From assembly GCA_030490835.1 (NCBI GenBank), contig CM059971.1:28141817-28205816 (forward strand): a DNA stretch of 64,000 bases. The letters are read 5' to 3'. The position numbers were made by a program, and so were the translations under genes. Under the pieces are notes generated by a model. The model was given only the letters and a program-made list of their open reading frames with translations. It ran no database searches and had not been told where the DNA came from. This DNA is from Annona cherimola (taxonomy: Eukaryota; Streptophyta; Magnoliopsida; Magnoliales; Annonaceae). This document shows, in pieces, positions 23,173 to 35,700 of the stretch (its first letter is position 1; each line of letters begins with the position of its first letter).

Positions 23173-23629
23173 TGGCCAATCTTTTAAGTAATACTCGAAT
23201 GTTGTGGCTTTAGAAGCAATGTTGAAGTAGAAGGTCATTGTTGATGCTAGGAAGCCCTTAAGGAGATGAATTTTCATCAAATTCGATACACATAATTGAA
23301 CGTGGATCACCTTTCATATTAAAAATTGCCAATTTTTATTATTTTCTTGAGGTTATAGGACATGCCTATAAAGACTATAACAACTTTTAGCAAAAGGGGG
23401 CGTGGCTTGGGGAGGTAGACATGCCATTTGGGCATCACTTAAGAGTGGGTGTAAAATGGCATCACTTAAGAGTGGGTGTAAAAGCTGTGAGACTCAAAGA
23501 CTAAAGAGGAAATAGGGTTGAACCTAAGAAATATCTAGTTGATGAGCACTCTAATGAATTATGGAACAAGAGGGGGATCATTTCTATATTAAAGATATAG
23601 TAGATATTACAGAGGCTTAGGTGCAAACC
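23173..23629 (+). pseudogene. Old LINE, piece 2: ORF1 zinc-knuckle region
   Basis: The sequence resumes with 'KVIVDARKPLRR' (about 23233-23268), the usual link after DUF4283. It continues to a degenerate CCHC knuckle reading 'FYYFLEVIGHAYKDY' (about 23334-23378), in which H is kept and the cysteines have been lost, and then 'MPFGHHLRV' (about 23421-23447), equivalent to the 'LPYGPWLRA' string that follows the knuckle in plant LINE ORF1. A 27-bp block (gcatcacttaagagtgggtg...) is tandemly duplicated at 23432-23484. The hAT element at 23630 interrupts it next. Confidence 0.6.
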
Positions 23630-24191
23630 TAAGGGTGCAAATTAGGTAGGGTACCTATAGGTTGACTCGTAGGGTACCTTAAAGTGTGTATGGTAAGTTC
23701 CTATTTTTATTCCCATAGGATTAGGTAGGTTCCAAGTAAAAAAAATATTACTTGATTCAAGTAGGGTAAGGTAGGTTCCAAGGTCCAGGTACCTGAAATC
23801 GACCCGAATTATTAATATATTTTAATATGAATTTCATAAAATATCTTCTATAGTGAAAGATATAAATATATTCTTTAAATATGTAAAAAAAATTAATTTT
23901 CAATTATTTAGTAAATTTAAGAAATGTATTTCAAAAGTTATATTACTATTATTTTGATTTTAAGTTTTTAAGTAAAACTTGTAATAAAGTTCTAGTTTTC
24001 AAATATAATAAAAAGACTATTTTAAAGATTCGATTTGGAATCAAAATCGGAACCAACTCGCCTTAAAAAATAGGATAAGGCATGCTTAAAACTGACTCAA
24101 ATTAAAATAGGGTAGGGTAAGAGTTTTTCAAAATATAGTAAGTATAGGGTCAATCCCAAATCGGACCTACCTGGCTAAAGTTGCACTCTAA
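23630..24191. mobile_element. Non-autonomous hAT-type element inside the LINE
   Basis: The termini are TAAGGGTGCAAATTAGG and the inverted GCACTCTAA. The element is flanked by a perfect 8-bp duplication, tgcaaacc (23622-23629 and 24192-24199). Subterminal zones hold 'gtagggtacct' and 'ggtaggttcc' repeats in both orientations. At 562 bp it encodes no transposase. It is a different hAT subfamily from the GGGTCGGGTT elements at 6859, 46672 and 48309 but has the same architecture. Confidence 0.8.
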
Positions 24192-25809
24192 TGCAAACCT
24201 CATCTCAAGGGGGTGGTGGGTTGGTGGGTGGGTGGGTTTGTTCAAGTAATGGAGATAAATTGGAGCACCCAAGACAAACTACTTCAGCTAGACCTAATGC
24301 AATGAAGAGGACACTCATTAGAAAGGAGAATGTGGAGAGAATATGATAAAGCTTATATGTGCACTCCACATATAAAAATAGGCTATTAAGACGCCGAGAG
24401 GGCCAACCATCGGTCACTACGCATTACATCATAGCTCAGATGCACATGCAAAATAGAGATGAAAGTACACACCAAGTCCATAGGAGAAGAAACATGCCAA
24501 GGGATGAGTACCAATTTTCCACTAAATGTTTTAGACTTGATGGACGACCATTTCTATAATGGACAACAACATTACCCTTCTGCCATCATTCTCAACCAAA
24601 CACTATGGAGGATAGGTATGCAATAACCACACCTAACTAACTAGTCATTAGCTGTAATATGGTAGCCCCTACTAAAAGTCAATCTAATACTAATGAGGAG
24701 TCTATACATAAGTCGCGAGAATTAAGAACATCATAGGTTAGTGATGGGCGAAGAGGATGAGTTCAATATGGTGCTGACAATCAAGAAGACCAACTAGTGA
24801 CACCGATAAGCGAGAAGATAGACATCCAACTGCATTCATCACAATAGTCCACAATTATTGAAGATCCCTCATGCAGCTTACAAAAGACTAGGAATGAAAA
24901 ATTGTCATAGATTATGGGAAGGGTCCACAAAGACAATAATAAGCAAGTTTCTTGGTTAGAAGAGAAGGTAAGCACTTGTCGAAAGGTAACAAACCTCACC
25001 ATGGGATTGTTATATGCCCAGATAATTGACTGCAGGAGGGAACTATCATACCTTAAAGGGCAGATGGAAGAGAAGGACAAATGGGGTGAATGTTTAGTAG
25101 TGGGGTCGACAATAAGGGTTAAGAGATGACAACCTCCAATAAAAGATAGTCTGTAAGGGAGGTAAATGGGGCAAAATAATATGCAAATAACAAGACAAAG
25201 AGAAGTAAGATAAATGAAGGAGTTGAGGTGGAGGCCGAGATAATTCTTAGCCCAACCTCGGATATATGGTGTTGATAACTTGAAATTGTCGTGGGCTTGG
25301 GAACCTTGCGCAATTCGATGCCTTCTTGACATGATAAGGAAACAAGTTCCTAAAGTGCTCTTCCTCCATGAGACCAAAAGATCTAATTGGGAAATGGAGC
25401 CTATAAGGCGAAAACTCAAATTTGATTGATGTTTATTAGTGGACTCGGAGGGGGATTAGCCTTACTTTGGAATCAGGACCCCTGCATCATGATAAGTAGC
25501 TATTTGCAACACCACCTTGATGTCGATATGTTGGTTGGGCTAGAGGTTTATAGCATTTTATGGCCACCTAGAAGTTCGTAGGAGACTAGAATGCTAGAAT
25601 CTCATAAGACAACTCAAGGACCAGTGAGATGCACCGTGACTTATTTATAGGAGATTTCAATGAGGTGGCAGATCTTACAGAATTTAGAAGTTGTCAACCA
25701 TGACTTGAATCGTAGATGGCTCTTTTCTGAAAAATGATGGATACTTACAATTTGTTAGATTCGAGGTACGTTGGGCCTCTCATGACTTAAAAGAATAATA
25801 ACAAAGGCA
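24192..25809 (+). pseudogene. Old LINE, piece 3: ORF1 end and APE-type endonuclease
   Basis: 24200-25270 has no recognisable motif and would be the ORF1 C-terminus and linker. From 25280 the frame reads 'LKLSWAWEPCAIRCLLDMI' and 'KQVPKVLFLHETKRSNWEM', the N-terminus of a plant LINE endonuclease, with the metal-binding Glu of the 'METK' motif kept as 'HETK'. After stops and frameshifts it continues to 'LDSRYVGPLMT' and 'KNNNKGM' (about 25757-25811), corresponding to the conserved 'L.GPKFTW.N.R' string. It is cut at 25809/25810 by the copia element. The 212-aa minus-strand frame at 24781-25419 is a shadow. Reading resumes at 39267, but within the reverse transcriptase, so the end of the endonuclease and the start of RT are lost. 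Confidence 0.7.
24209..24239 (+). other. G-rich tract with G-quadruplex potential
   Basis: The run starting 'gggggtggtgggttggtggg' has at least four GGG blocks separated by 1-5 bases. It is isolated in AT-rich DNA, just right of the hAT target duplication. Confidence 0.6.
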
Positions 25810-27480
25810 TGTTGGTCTTAGGTTTATGGTGGTTACCCAAGAGGGGAGGGCTGAATTGGGTATTTTAAAATTCTTTGCTAAACAAAAATTTCTCATTTCG
25901 TGGAATTAATCCCCTCAATGAAACAATCAGTAAGATTGAGAGAAATAAAGCAATAAAACACAAGTAATCAAGCCACTTCAAGAGACAGAGATTTATAGTG
26001 TTTCGGGCAACCTCCCCTACTCCACTATTCCAAGCACACACCTGTTGTGGCTTAGGTTCCACTGTTATATTTTCAATGTAACTTAGAGCAATAGCTCTCT
26101 TTTACATTCTAGCCCTAGGAAGCTTGTACAATGTCAACATAAGTATGTGATGAGTTTTACTCCAATCATACACTATTATTCCTTCACTTGGTTTTGATCT
26201 CCAATATCAAACCAAGCGGAAAAAATAAATAAGTAATGAATAAAAAAGATTTACACATTACAAATTTGTGTAGATAGTTTCAAGCACATAGAAGAACTTG
26301 TGGAAGCAGTAGATGATTGAGCAATACAACTTTCACCAGTTTTCATAGTTCTTCTTCAAACTTCTTATAGATCATTTTAAATGCAAGAGAGAGTGGAAAG
26401 TGAGCTCATTCAATATTTTTCCAACTACATTTACGTTCACTTGATGCTCCTTATATAATGAGAAGTAAATTCGAATATTTGGTGGTAGGTGGTGTGCATT
26501 CAATGCGCCAACATTCGAATTTTTTTACCGTTGCGAACCAAGTCGCGTTTCGTGTCGACTTAGCATGCGACGTCGTTCAAGTCGCAAGGTGGAGTCGACT
26601 TCGGGTGCGACTTCACCCGAGTTGCAAGCTTAAGTCGACTTCGGGTGCGACTTCAGTCTTTGGCTTCCAACTCAAGTTCCAAGTTTAGGTTGACTTGGTC
26701 TCGGACTTGACCCAAGTCGCAGGTAAAGTCAACTTTGGATGTGACTTCACCAGCCATAGATCATTTTAGAACTTTAAGGTCTTGCAAGTGATCTTTATGT
26801 TGTGTATATCCCCTTTCTTCTCTTGATCTTCATTAGATGTCTTTGATATGTAATGTTTTGCTGAAGTTGAACAATATCCACGTCTCTTGAGAATTTCTTC
26901 CTTGTGGCCTTGATTCAAGATAACTATTTTTTCTTGGTTTAGTTGTTCAACCTTTAATAAGACACTTTTGAAACATTATAAGGTAGTCATGTACTTGAGT
27001 CGTAGGATTGGGTCGACTTGGACTTCGATTTTACCTAAGTCGCTTGCTCGGGTCGACTTAAGATGCAATTTCACCTAAGTCTCACGATGGAGTCGACTTG
27101 GAAAGCGACTTGACTTTGAGATCTCGAAGTCTCCAGCAAGGTCATACCCGATCGCATCTGGAGTCAACTTGGGTTTGGGACTTTACTTAAGTCGCAAGTG
27201 GAGTCCACTTCAACTGCAACTTCACCTATCTTCGAGTCCTAATTTCATCTCTGACATTTTTATGTCATTTGAAGTTGATTCTGGAGCCGACTTGGGTATC
27301 AACTTAACTTAAGTCGATGGCCGAGTCGACTTAGGGCTGCGACTTGACCTGCTATCTTTTGAATCTTGAGTTTTTCGACCTTTGCAACACTTAGCAACCT
27401 CATTAGTACTTAATTATTTCTCAAATTGAGTTGTTACTCATCAAACATGGATTGTGCTTAATTTGCTTTGAATTCCAACA
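25810..27480 (-). mobile_element. 3' LTR of the copia element
   Basis: The complete LTR is 1671 bp, reading TGTTGGAATTC...GGACCAACA on the minus strand, with matching TGTTGG/CCAACA ends. The U3 part (26520-27360 on the plus strand) carries the GTCGAC palindrome array, here largely as GAGTCGACTT units. A TATATAA box on the minus strand lies at 26452-26458, next to the 'attcgaatatttggtggtag' module. The reading frames across the array, for example 26458-26688, are not genes. Confidence 0.9.
26452..26458 (-). promoter_or_regulatory. TATA box of the 3' LTR
   Basis: On the minus strand the sequence reads TATATAA a short distance downstream of the 'cattgaatgcacaccaccta' module and the GTCGAC array. 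The same arrangement occurs in the LTRs at 17611 and 62170. Confidence 0.5.
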
Positions 27481-27494
27481 ATCTCCCCATTTTT
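27481..27494 (-). other. Polypurine tract adjoining the 3' LTR
   Basis: On the minus strand AAATGGGGAGAT abuts the TGTTGG start of the 3' LTR. Position and composition fit the plus-strand primer of reverse transcription. 27495-27850 beyond it is non-coding 3' leader of the element. Confidence 0.75.
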
Positions 27495-28431
27495 GATGAT
27501 TGAAAATCCTTTCACTTTCTTTCATAAATCGTATGTCATATTTTGTTTTGTCATTTTGAATTGACATGTTGTTTTGATTACTCAGTATTTTCGTAACATT
27601 GCATATCATGGAATCATGTTCATTCAAAACCAACAATTTGCACAAGAAAATAAGTTCATATCATTCATACAATCATGTCATTCATATAAAATGATTCCAC
27701 GAAGAGAATGACATACATGCTACCCAATCCCAAAAATTCTAAACCCTAAGCTCAAAGTCCTAAACTCTCTCCCTCTTTTTGTCAATGTTTCAAAAAGGGA
27801 TATAAGGGAAGCGAGACTTGTGAAATTGGAATGCGGTAATAGGGTAGGTAAGAGGAATAGATCGGGTGCAAGCTGATGAAAATGAAGACGAGGGAGCTTG
27901 AACGGTGGGTTCAGCTCTCACAAACTCACCCCAGTACGGATCTAAGTCAGGGAGGCTTGGGAGAGGTCGGCCATGACGACTACTTGATGTTCGTTAACTC
28001 CCGATCTATCTTGTCTTGTCAACTGTGCATTTCCACCAAAGCCATATGAATAGACCCCAATTGCTATAACATCCGATCCTCCATCTGATCTAGATAATCC
28101 GAAATGACATGGGAGGAAGCGGATCGATTCGGAGAGCGAGCATGGTGGTCTATAGCTCGTGATCTATGCAGTGAGCATGGCCCGTGTGATTGAAGTGACG
28201 CGGGAGCTACAGGCACAAGAGGCGGGGAAGGAACTGGCTCATGGCGTGGTATGTCCTCCCCCTCAGGATGAGCTCCCTCGGCTTCGGGCTGTTCTAGTGT
28301 GGAACCCCGATCTTTGAGACGTGTACAAAACCCTAGGGTTGTAAATCCTAGGTAATATATTTGAGAAATATATATTGATGGATATGAAATATATGGAAAT
28401 GAAGGTTAAAATACTTAGCAGGAAATTCAGA

Positions 28432-28470
28432 TGAATAGTGCACGTGAATAGTGAAATATGAATAGTAAAT
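28432..28470. repeat. GAATAGT motif cluster
   Basis: Three copies of TGAATAGT occur within 39 bp near the left end of the solo LTR, a one-base variant of the GAACAGT motif clustered at 29721-29838. Confidence 0.6.
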
Positions 28471-29118
28471 GTGGGATTAAGGAAATATGTTAAGTTAATC
28501 ACTTTGGATTAACTTAATCATAAAAGACGAAAAAGGAAGCTTCCCACTACATGACAAAAATGTTTTTTTGGATTAAAATATGAATTTTCGGATTTTTAAT
28601 TGATTTTTGAAGAAAATGAAGAAAAATTCATATCTTGCAATCCGGACATCGGATCAAGATGAAATTTTTATGGGTGTCCAAGATATGATGATGGATATGA
28701 TGAATGGTCCGAGATTAATCAAAGATCATGAATTAAGGGTCAAGATTAAATGTCATTTGAAAATGGAAAAAGTAACTTTACTTTTTCATTAATGGCGTTT
28801 GACTTTGATTAATTTTAATTAAATAAAATTAATGCAAAGCCTGCAATTGCTGCTGGAGCATGGACTTTTGGGGCATGATCCAATGGCTCATGATCATCCT
28901 CATCAAAGATCAATGGCTAGAATTAATTTAGCCTAAATTAATTAATTAAAAAAAAATAAAAAATAGGTAAAAATAGGGCTGCAATAGGGCTGATGGAGCA
29001 GGCCTAGGGGGGGCTGCACAATGCTCCATGCACCTTTTAAAATTAGAAAAAAATACATTTGCAAATTTACACCTCAAGCAAGAGGGGGTAAATTGCAAAT
29101 ATGTGAAAATTCAAAAAG

Positions 29119-29127
29119 TATAAATAG
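29119..29127 (+). promoter_or_regulatory. TATA box of the gypsy-type solo LTR
   Basis: TATAAATAG is followed by a G-rich stretch and about 130 bp later by the purine-rich leader and a splice-donor-like GAGGTAAG. This is the expected U3/R layout and fixes the orientation of the LTR. Confidence 0.65.
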
Positions 29128-29720
29128 GGGGCAGGGGTGGACGTCCAAAGGCACTCCAAGCTTGAGCAATTCAAGCATTCCCACCCCCAAAACACGTTTT
29201 GGCCATAGAGAGAGAAGGAGAGAAGGAAGGAAAGAGAAAATGGGAAGGAAATGAGAAGTTCTCCACTTGAGGTAAGCAATTTCTTTCCAAATTTATTTTG
29301 AATGTTAAGTAGGGTAAAATCATGCTTAGATAATGTATAAGCATGAGAAAATAAGTAAATTTATAATGCTTAATCGGAATCATGCCGAAACATCGAAAAT
29401 TTGGAACAAAGACGGAGCATTCGGGAAGATAGTATATGATATGTGAAAATAATGCACCAAAATTGATAAATGATGATTTGGAATGTATGATTATGATAAA
29501 TATGATGTTGGAATGATGATATATTAATTTCATGATTTTTAGAATTAAGGATTATGCTTAAGTGAATTTATGTTGATTTTTAGTACATGGAGAAAATGAT
29601 TTATTTAACCAAGTAAATGATGATAAATTCAAAATGTATGAAATTTTCCATGATATACGAAGCATAAGCTATATCATGATATTTTTTTATTTTTGGGAAA
29701 AATGTCAATTTTTGGAACCC

Positions 29721-29838
29721 ATGAACAGTAACCACGTCTCTGTGAACAGTAACCACGGGTGAACAGTAAACGTGAACAGTGATGGTGAACAGTTATATGC
29801 TACAGTGACATGAACAGTAATTATGAACAGTAAACAGC
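29721..29838. repeat. Cluster of GAACAGTAA motifs
   Basis: The motif TGAACAGT recurs about eight times in under 120 bp with irregular spacing, several times as GTGAACAGTAA. It lies downstream of the leader in the solo LTR. The function is unknown. Confidence 0.7.
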
Positions 29839-32726
29839 GTATTTTGGGAAAAAATGAGATTTATTTTTATATATTTATGAGGATATATGGATGAGATTTT
29901 TAAAGAATTTATGGATAAAAATCCATATAAACGAGTAATGACCAAGTATCTTTATACGATTAACCTCTATGGGAATGAGGTAATGAATGGTTATAAAGCA
30001 AGCATGGAAAGTAAGCTAAGACATGAAATAGATGGATAAAATATCAAATTTCCTTGTATAGGAAAATGGAAGGAAAGGATAAAGGAGTCAGGTTGAAGCA
30101 AAGCAAAGGTAAGCAAGCAACCCTTTTGAAAATGTGAATTTATTCTCAAGTATTTATGAAATGTGTTTAAGGGTGGCCATTCCTATAATGTTTTGAAATG
30201 ATGAATGTTTATGAATTTTTATGAAAAGTCATGCCGGCATATTGATATCATGTGATGTTCATGGACATGTGCACATGTACGATGTATAAGGAAGAGGCTT
30301 TGGTGGAGGTAGAAAGCGGATCAGAGGGTCCCCCTTCACTATTGCCGAGTCGTATGGGCTGTGTGCCGACGGCGTCCTCCCCAGAGGTGGAGGCAAAGGA
30401 ATGTTATGTTTGAATGAATGCATTGCATTTTCATACATTGATTGAAAAGGAAAGCATGGATTTGAAATTATGCTTTTAAGGGATGGTGCAAATAATTCTC
30501 TACATGAGAATGACAAGTTACCTGGTGTAAGAGGTATATAACGCTGGGAAAATCAAAAGTCATGCATGTAGGAACCATGTAGGCGTCAAGAGGAAGAGAG
30601 GTTCCTCTTGATGAGGCCAAGTCGGAGACAGCCGGCGTATTGGACCATGTTATGTGAGATGTTCCCTGAGCTAGCGTACCCGCACACGAAGGTTTATGTC
30701 AGGAGTGGAAAGGAAGCATTTGCACATCCAATGTTTATGAAAAGGTTTCTATTCCATTGATAGTTGATCACTTGCTAAGTGTCTCCTATCGAATGGAGAG
30801 AAATGCATTTACGAATGATTTACATGAATTGTTTATGAAAGGTTTCGAAATATGGTTTACGAAAAGGTTTCTATTCCGTTGGTAGTTGATTACTTGGTAA
30901 GTGTCTTCTATCGAATGGAGAGGAATGCATTTATAATGAAAAATGCTTTCTTATTGAGTTTCGACTCATGTTTTGTTTTTCCCAACCTCAGACAGGTATA
31001 GGGAAAGATAAGAGATGAAGGGCACGAGTTGCTAAAGGAAAAGAAGAATCTACAAAGGTTAGTAGATTTTTATATGAACAAATTCCTTAATAGGATATGA
31101 TGAGAAAGGACATAGATTTATGAAATTATGAAGTTAAGAATAATATGAGAAGTTGATGATTTATGATGTTATGGATAAGTCCATTATGAATGATGATGAT
31201 ATATGTTTATGTGATGAAAGAAAAAGAAAAAAAAATTGGACGAGATCCAATTAAGGACCCGCCGCGTGATCAGGGCAACAATCCTGATTCACACTTACCA
31301 ATCGACAAGATCCCGGAGTAAGGTCAAATGTGACGCCTCGGTTCGGGGCGCCACATCTAGAAATACATTTCACTTCCTTTCTTGTAGCCTTTTGGCCCTA
31401 AACTCCTCCAGATTAATCTTCATGCGGGTTAGGAGGGCTCGGTTGATGGCGTTTCTCGGTTTTAGAACCTCAAATGATTCCCCATCTAAGTCAACACCAT
31501 AATGCACCATAATCTTGGTGATCCACGTCCCATTTGGTAGAACTCATTGTGGATTCTTCTTAAGTTCAGGGCCTCCAAAAATAATTTAGAGAGACTGACT
31601 TTGACCCTATTAGCCACTTTCCACAATATCTCACCTTCTTGTGGATTCAATTGATTTCGGCCGCCACCCTTTGGATAAATGCAGTGAGCAATGAGTAGCC
31701 TGAGGACCTGTAGCCTTGGAGATAAGTCCATGTAGTGCAAAAACTTGATCCCCAGGTGATACTTGTTACTGTTTATAAGTTAATTGTACATTTGTGTTAG
31801 TGGTAGACCCTTTAGGATAGGTTGATTCACATTTGGCACTCTTAAAATACTGGCTATTCTATCAGTAGCATTTCTTCTACAAATCCCATGTGCTAATCTC
31901 AAATTTATCTCAACCCCCTTTACATATGTGTTAAGATATTCTCGATCTTACAAATAATAGAATAGTCTGGTTAAGTCAAGATATATTCTATCATCCTCTT
32001 TGAGCAAACCCGTACATCCTTAAAATTCCAAAAGTTCTTTTATCCCAAATTCATATTTACTCAAAAACTTAAAATCTATGATTTTGGGAACAAAAATCTT
32101 ACGTTTGTAAAAATTCCTGTAGAATCGATTGTGTTACCGTTTGGTTCTAAAGTAATCGGTGAGCATTTTTAGAACTTGGCCTCTTTGAGTGGGTGTGTCT
32201 TTTCTCTTTACACCCATTTCAGAACCATTGCTCAATTCCTCTATTTCCTCTTCTCTAGGAGCCGAGGTGGAGGGGTTACCTGTTTGGAACCGTACCCGTC
32301 GCCCCAGGGATGCTGTGGTCTCTTCCTAGACCCTCTTAGATGGAGTTCGTTGCCTATGTGGCACTTTCTCTCGATATGAGATTGAGATGGCCTTGAAACA
32401 GGACGTTTCGTGGGCATGGAAATGGCTTTGGGTGCCATGGATTCGGGAAAATGAAATTTGGATATGGCAATGGATGATTCAAAGAAGACTAAGGAGGGAG
32501 AGAGTGGGAGAGAGCTTGAGAGAGTTTGAGAGAAATGAGGGAGAATGGAGAAATGAGAGCTGGCTCCCGCCATTTTAGATGAGCTAGCTGAATCGTCGCG
32601 CTGGAGTCAACTTGAACCCTAACCGAAGTCGACTTGGGCTGACTGGAGTTGACTTGGCTCCATCGACTTGGGATTCTATATGCTTTCTAATTTTCTTCCC
32701 CTATTTAAATTTAAAATTTCATGTTT

Positions 32727-35700
32727 CTAATTAATGTTAATCATACCTATATCATTTATAATTTTGTAGAATGGTTCTTTTATCAATGGTTTGCTGAAAA
32801 TGTCTGCAATTTGGTCCTCGGTTTTAACATATTCTAAGAAAATATCATGATTTTCAACATTTTCTCTAATAAAATGATGTCTCACATCTATATACTTAGT
32901 TCTAGAATGCGAAACGGGATTTTTTATTAAACAAATTGAACTGGTATTATCATATCTAATTGGTATATCTTTATAATCAATGTTATAATCTTTAAGTTGT
33001 TGTTTCATCAAAAGTAGTTGGGACAACAGCTCTCGACGGCAATATATTCGACTTCCGTAGTAGATGGAGCAACACTAGTTTATTTTCTTAAAAACTATGA
33101 AATCATCATGTTTCCAAGAAACTGACATGTTCCACTAGTACTTTTTTTATCTACTTGTAACCCAAAAAATCTGCATCCAAGTAGCAGATTAAATAAAATG
33201 TTGAACCCTATGGATATCATAATCCTAGATTAGTAGTATTGATTAAATATCTAAAAATTCTTTTTACAATTATTAGATGTGATTCTTTAGGATATGATTG
33301 AAATCATGAACACATGCAAATACTAAACAAAATATCAGGTCGACAAGCAGTCAAATATAACAAAGATTCTATCACACTTCTATACAATTTTTGTTGAACA
33401 CATTTATCTTTTTCATCCTTATCAATTTTGATAGTAGAACTCATGCTCGTGTTTGGTCCCTTGCTATTTTGCATTCCAAACTTCTTGGGCATTTTCTTGA
33501 CGTATTTTGACCGATTTATAAAAATTTCTTCGGCTAGTTGCTTAATTTGTAGTCCAAGAAAAAGTTTAGCTCGCCCATCATGCTCATTTCGAATTCACTC
33601 TACATAATCTTGGAAAATTCTTGACACAGAGTTTCATTAGTATCACCAAATATGATATCATCCACATAAATTTGAACAATTAAAATATTTTTGCCCTTAT
33701 ATTTGATAAATAATGTTGTATCGACTCTTCCTCTTTGAAAATCATGATCAATTAAAAACTTGCTTAACCTTTCATACCAAGCTCTTGGAGTTTATTTAAG
33801 TCCATATAATATTTTTGTTAATTTGAAAATAAATTTTGATTGTTCATTCTTTTCAAATCGAGGAGGTTGTTTAACATATACTTCTTCATTTAAGTATCCA
33901 TTCAAAAATGCACTTTTCATGTCCATTTGAAACAATTCAAAGTCCATGTGAGAAGCAAAAGCTAGTAGGATATGTATAACATTTAATCTAGCCACAGGAG
34001 TATAGGATTCCTTAAAATTAATTCTTTCATCTTGGGATTATCCTTTGGCTACAAGTCTGACATTATTTCTTACTATTAGTTCACTTTCATCTAGTTTGTT
34101 CCTAAAAATCCATTTGGTACAATAACAGTGCAATCCTTTGGTCTAGGAACTAGGTGATGTACTTTATTTCTTTCAAAATAATTTAGCTCTTCTTGCATTG
34201 CAAAAATCTAATTTTCGTCATTAAGAACTTGATCAATAGAGTTTGGTTCTATTTTAGATATAAAAGTAAATTCTCTACAGATATTGTATCTTGACCTTCT
34301 AGTTCTTACTCCTTCATATATATTGTCAATAACTTGCTCAATTGGATGGTCATTTTTAAATTTTAAATCCATAAGAGGTTTATTGGAGTTATTACCTTTA
34401 CTTACTCTTTCATTTGTGGAATTCTCTTGCTTTGTTTTGGCTTCTCCTTGTTGTTCCAACTGTTCCCTTTCTGGATTCTTTAGTGTCTCATCTACATCAC
34501 TTAGTTCATCCTCCTTTTTAGAATTTGGATTAAATTCATCAAATACAACATGTATTGATTCTTCTTCTATTTGATTTCTTTTGTCGAAAACTCTATATGT
34601 TTTGCTATTTGATGAATATCTAAGAAATATTGCTTCATCGCTTTTGGCATCTAACTTTTTTAAGTTTGATTTTTCATTATTCAGCACATAGTAAATACAT
34701 CCAAAAGCATGAAAATATGAAATATTTGTTTTCTTTCCTTCCATAGTTCATATGGGGTCTTTTTCAAAATTGCTCTTATGGTAACTCGATTAAGTACATG
34801 ACATGCTGCACTTACAACTTCACTCCAAAATCTTTTAGATAATTTACTTTTTTTTGGCATAGTTTTAGTCATTTCTTGTATGTTTTATTTTTCCTTTCAA
34901 CTATCCTATTTTGTTGGGAGTTTTTGGTATAGAAAATGGGTGATGAATGCCTTTCTCATTGCGAAATTTTATAAACATTTTATTTTTATATTCACCACCA
35001 TGATCACTTCTAATGAATATAATTGTGTTTTGCTTTTCATTTTGCACCAAATTTGAAAAAGTGACAAATATTGAGAAGACTTCATCTTTGCTAACTAAAA
35101 GTATTATTTATGTAAATCTAGAAAAATTATCAACTATGACAAATACATACTTTTTCATAGCAGGAGTTAAAATGTCTGATGACCCATAAAGATCTATATG
35201 TAGCAGTTCAAGTGCCCTAGTGTTGAAATTTTCTTTTTGGTGGAAAATGATATTTTGGGTTGCTTGGATAATTGACATGCTTCGAGATTTTGTCATTGTT
35301 ATATTTAAGCTTTGGCAATCCTTTCACTAGACTTTTTTCCCCAAAATCTTAATATTTGATATATTTATATGTCCAAGCCTTTTATGACATATGCAAGGAT
35401 CATTTTCAATGGCTATAAGATATTTTCCATCAAGTTCATCAAGAAAAACCAAATATACATTTTCATGTCTTTTGCCATTAAAGACTATGTGATCCTCATA
35501 AAAAACATTGCATGTAGAGGATTCAAATACAACTTTATAGCCTTTATCACACAGTTGACTAATGCTCATTAAGTTGTGCTTGAGTGCCTCAATAAATAGT
35601 ACATCCTCAATACATGCATTTGAAATTCCATAAATATTTTATTTACCTTTAATTATACTTTTTTCATTGTTTCCAAATGCAAAAGTCCATTCACTATAAG

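Larger units (their letters stand above)
28298..31355 (+). mobile_element. Solo LTR (3.06 kb), gypsy-type, inside the copia element
   Basis: The segment starts TGTGGAACCCCGAT and ends TTCGGGGCGCCACA and is bounded by a perfect 5-bp duplication, tctag (28293-28297 and 31356-31360). Removing it restores one reading frame of the env-like ORF. A TATA box at 29119, a purine-rich leader ending in 'cttgaggtaagc' (29267-29278) and 'cttattgagtttcgactcat' (30951-30970) give plus orientation and are shared in position with the LTR at 1-2220. The length and TGTGRCGCCCCG-type ends fit Tekay-type chromoviruses. It has no coding domain; the ORFs inside are short and unrelated. It also contains two clusters of a GAACAGT/GAATAGT motif. 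Confidence 0.85.
27990..32441 (-). pseudogene. Env-like extra ORF downstream of RNase H, interrupted by a solo LTR
   Basis: Downstream of the pol stop a second coding region can be followed on the minus strand. It begins with 'MAPKAISMPTKRPVSR' (32441) and passes through 'LQVLRLLIAHCIYPKGGG' (31714-31661), 'KVSLSKLFLEAL' and 'LLTRMKINLEEFRAKRL' to 31361. It then jumps the solo LTR and continues in the same frame at 28293 as 'LEQPEAEGAHPEGED', a proline-rich stretch and a coiled-coil-like 'YLDQMEDRML'. This matches the layout of the extra (env-like) ORF of SIRE-type copia elements, where a conserved helical domain is followed by a Pro-rich and coiled-coil tail. Stops and frameshifts are frequent. 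A role as envelope has never been proven for this class; no membrane segment is clear here. Confidence 0.6.

Noticed and set aside
24781..25419. Longest continuous frame in the window (212 aa, minus strand)
   Set aside because: It is antisense to the LINE endonuclease region, has no domain and is explained as a shadow.
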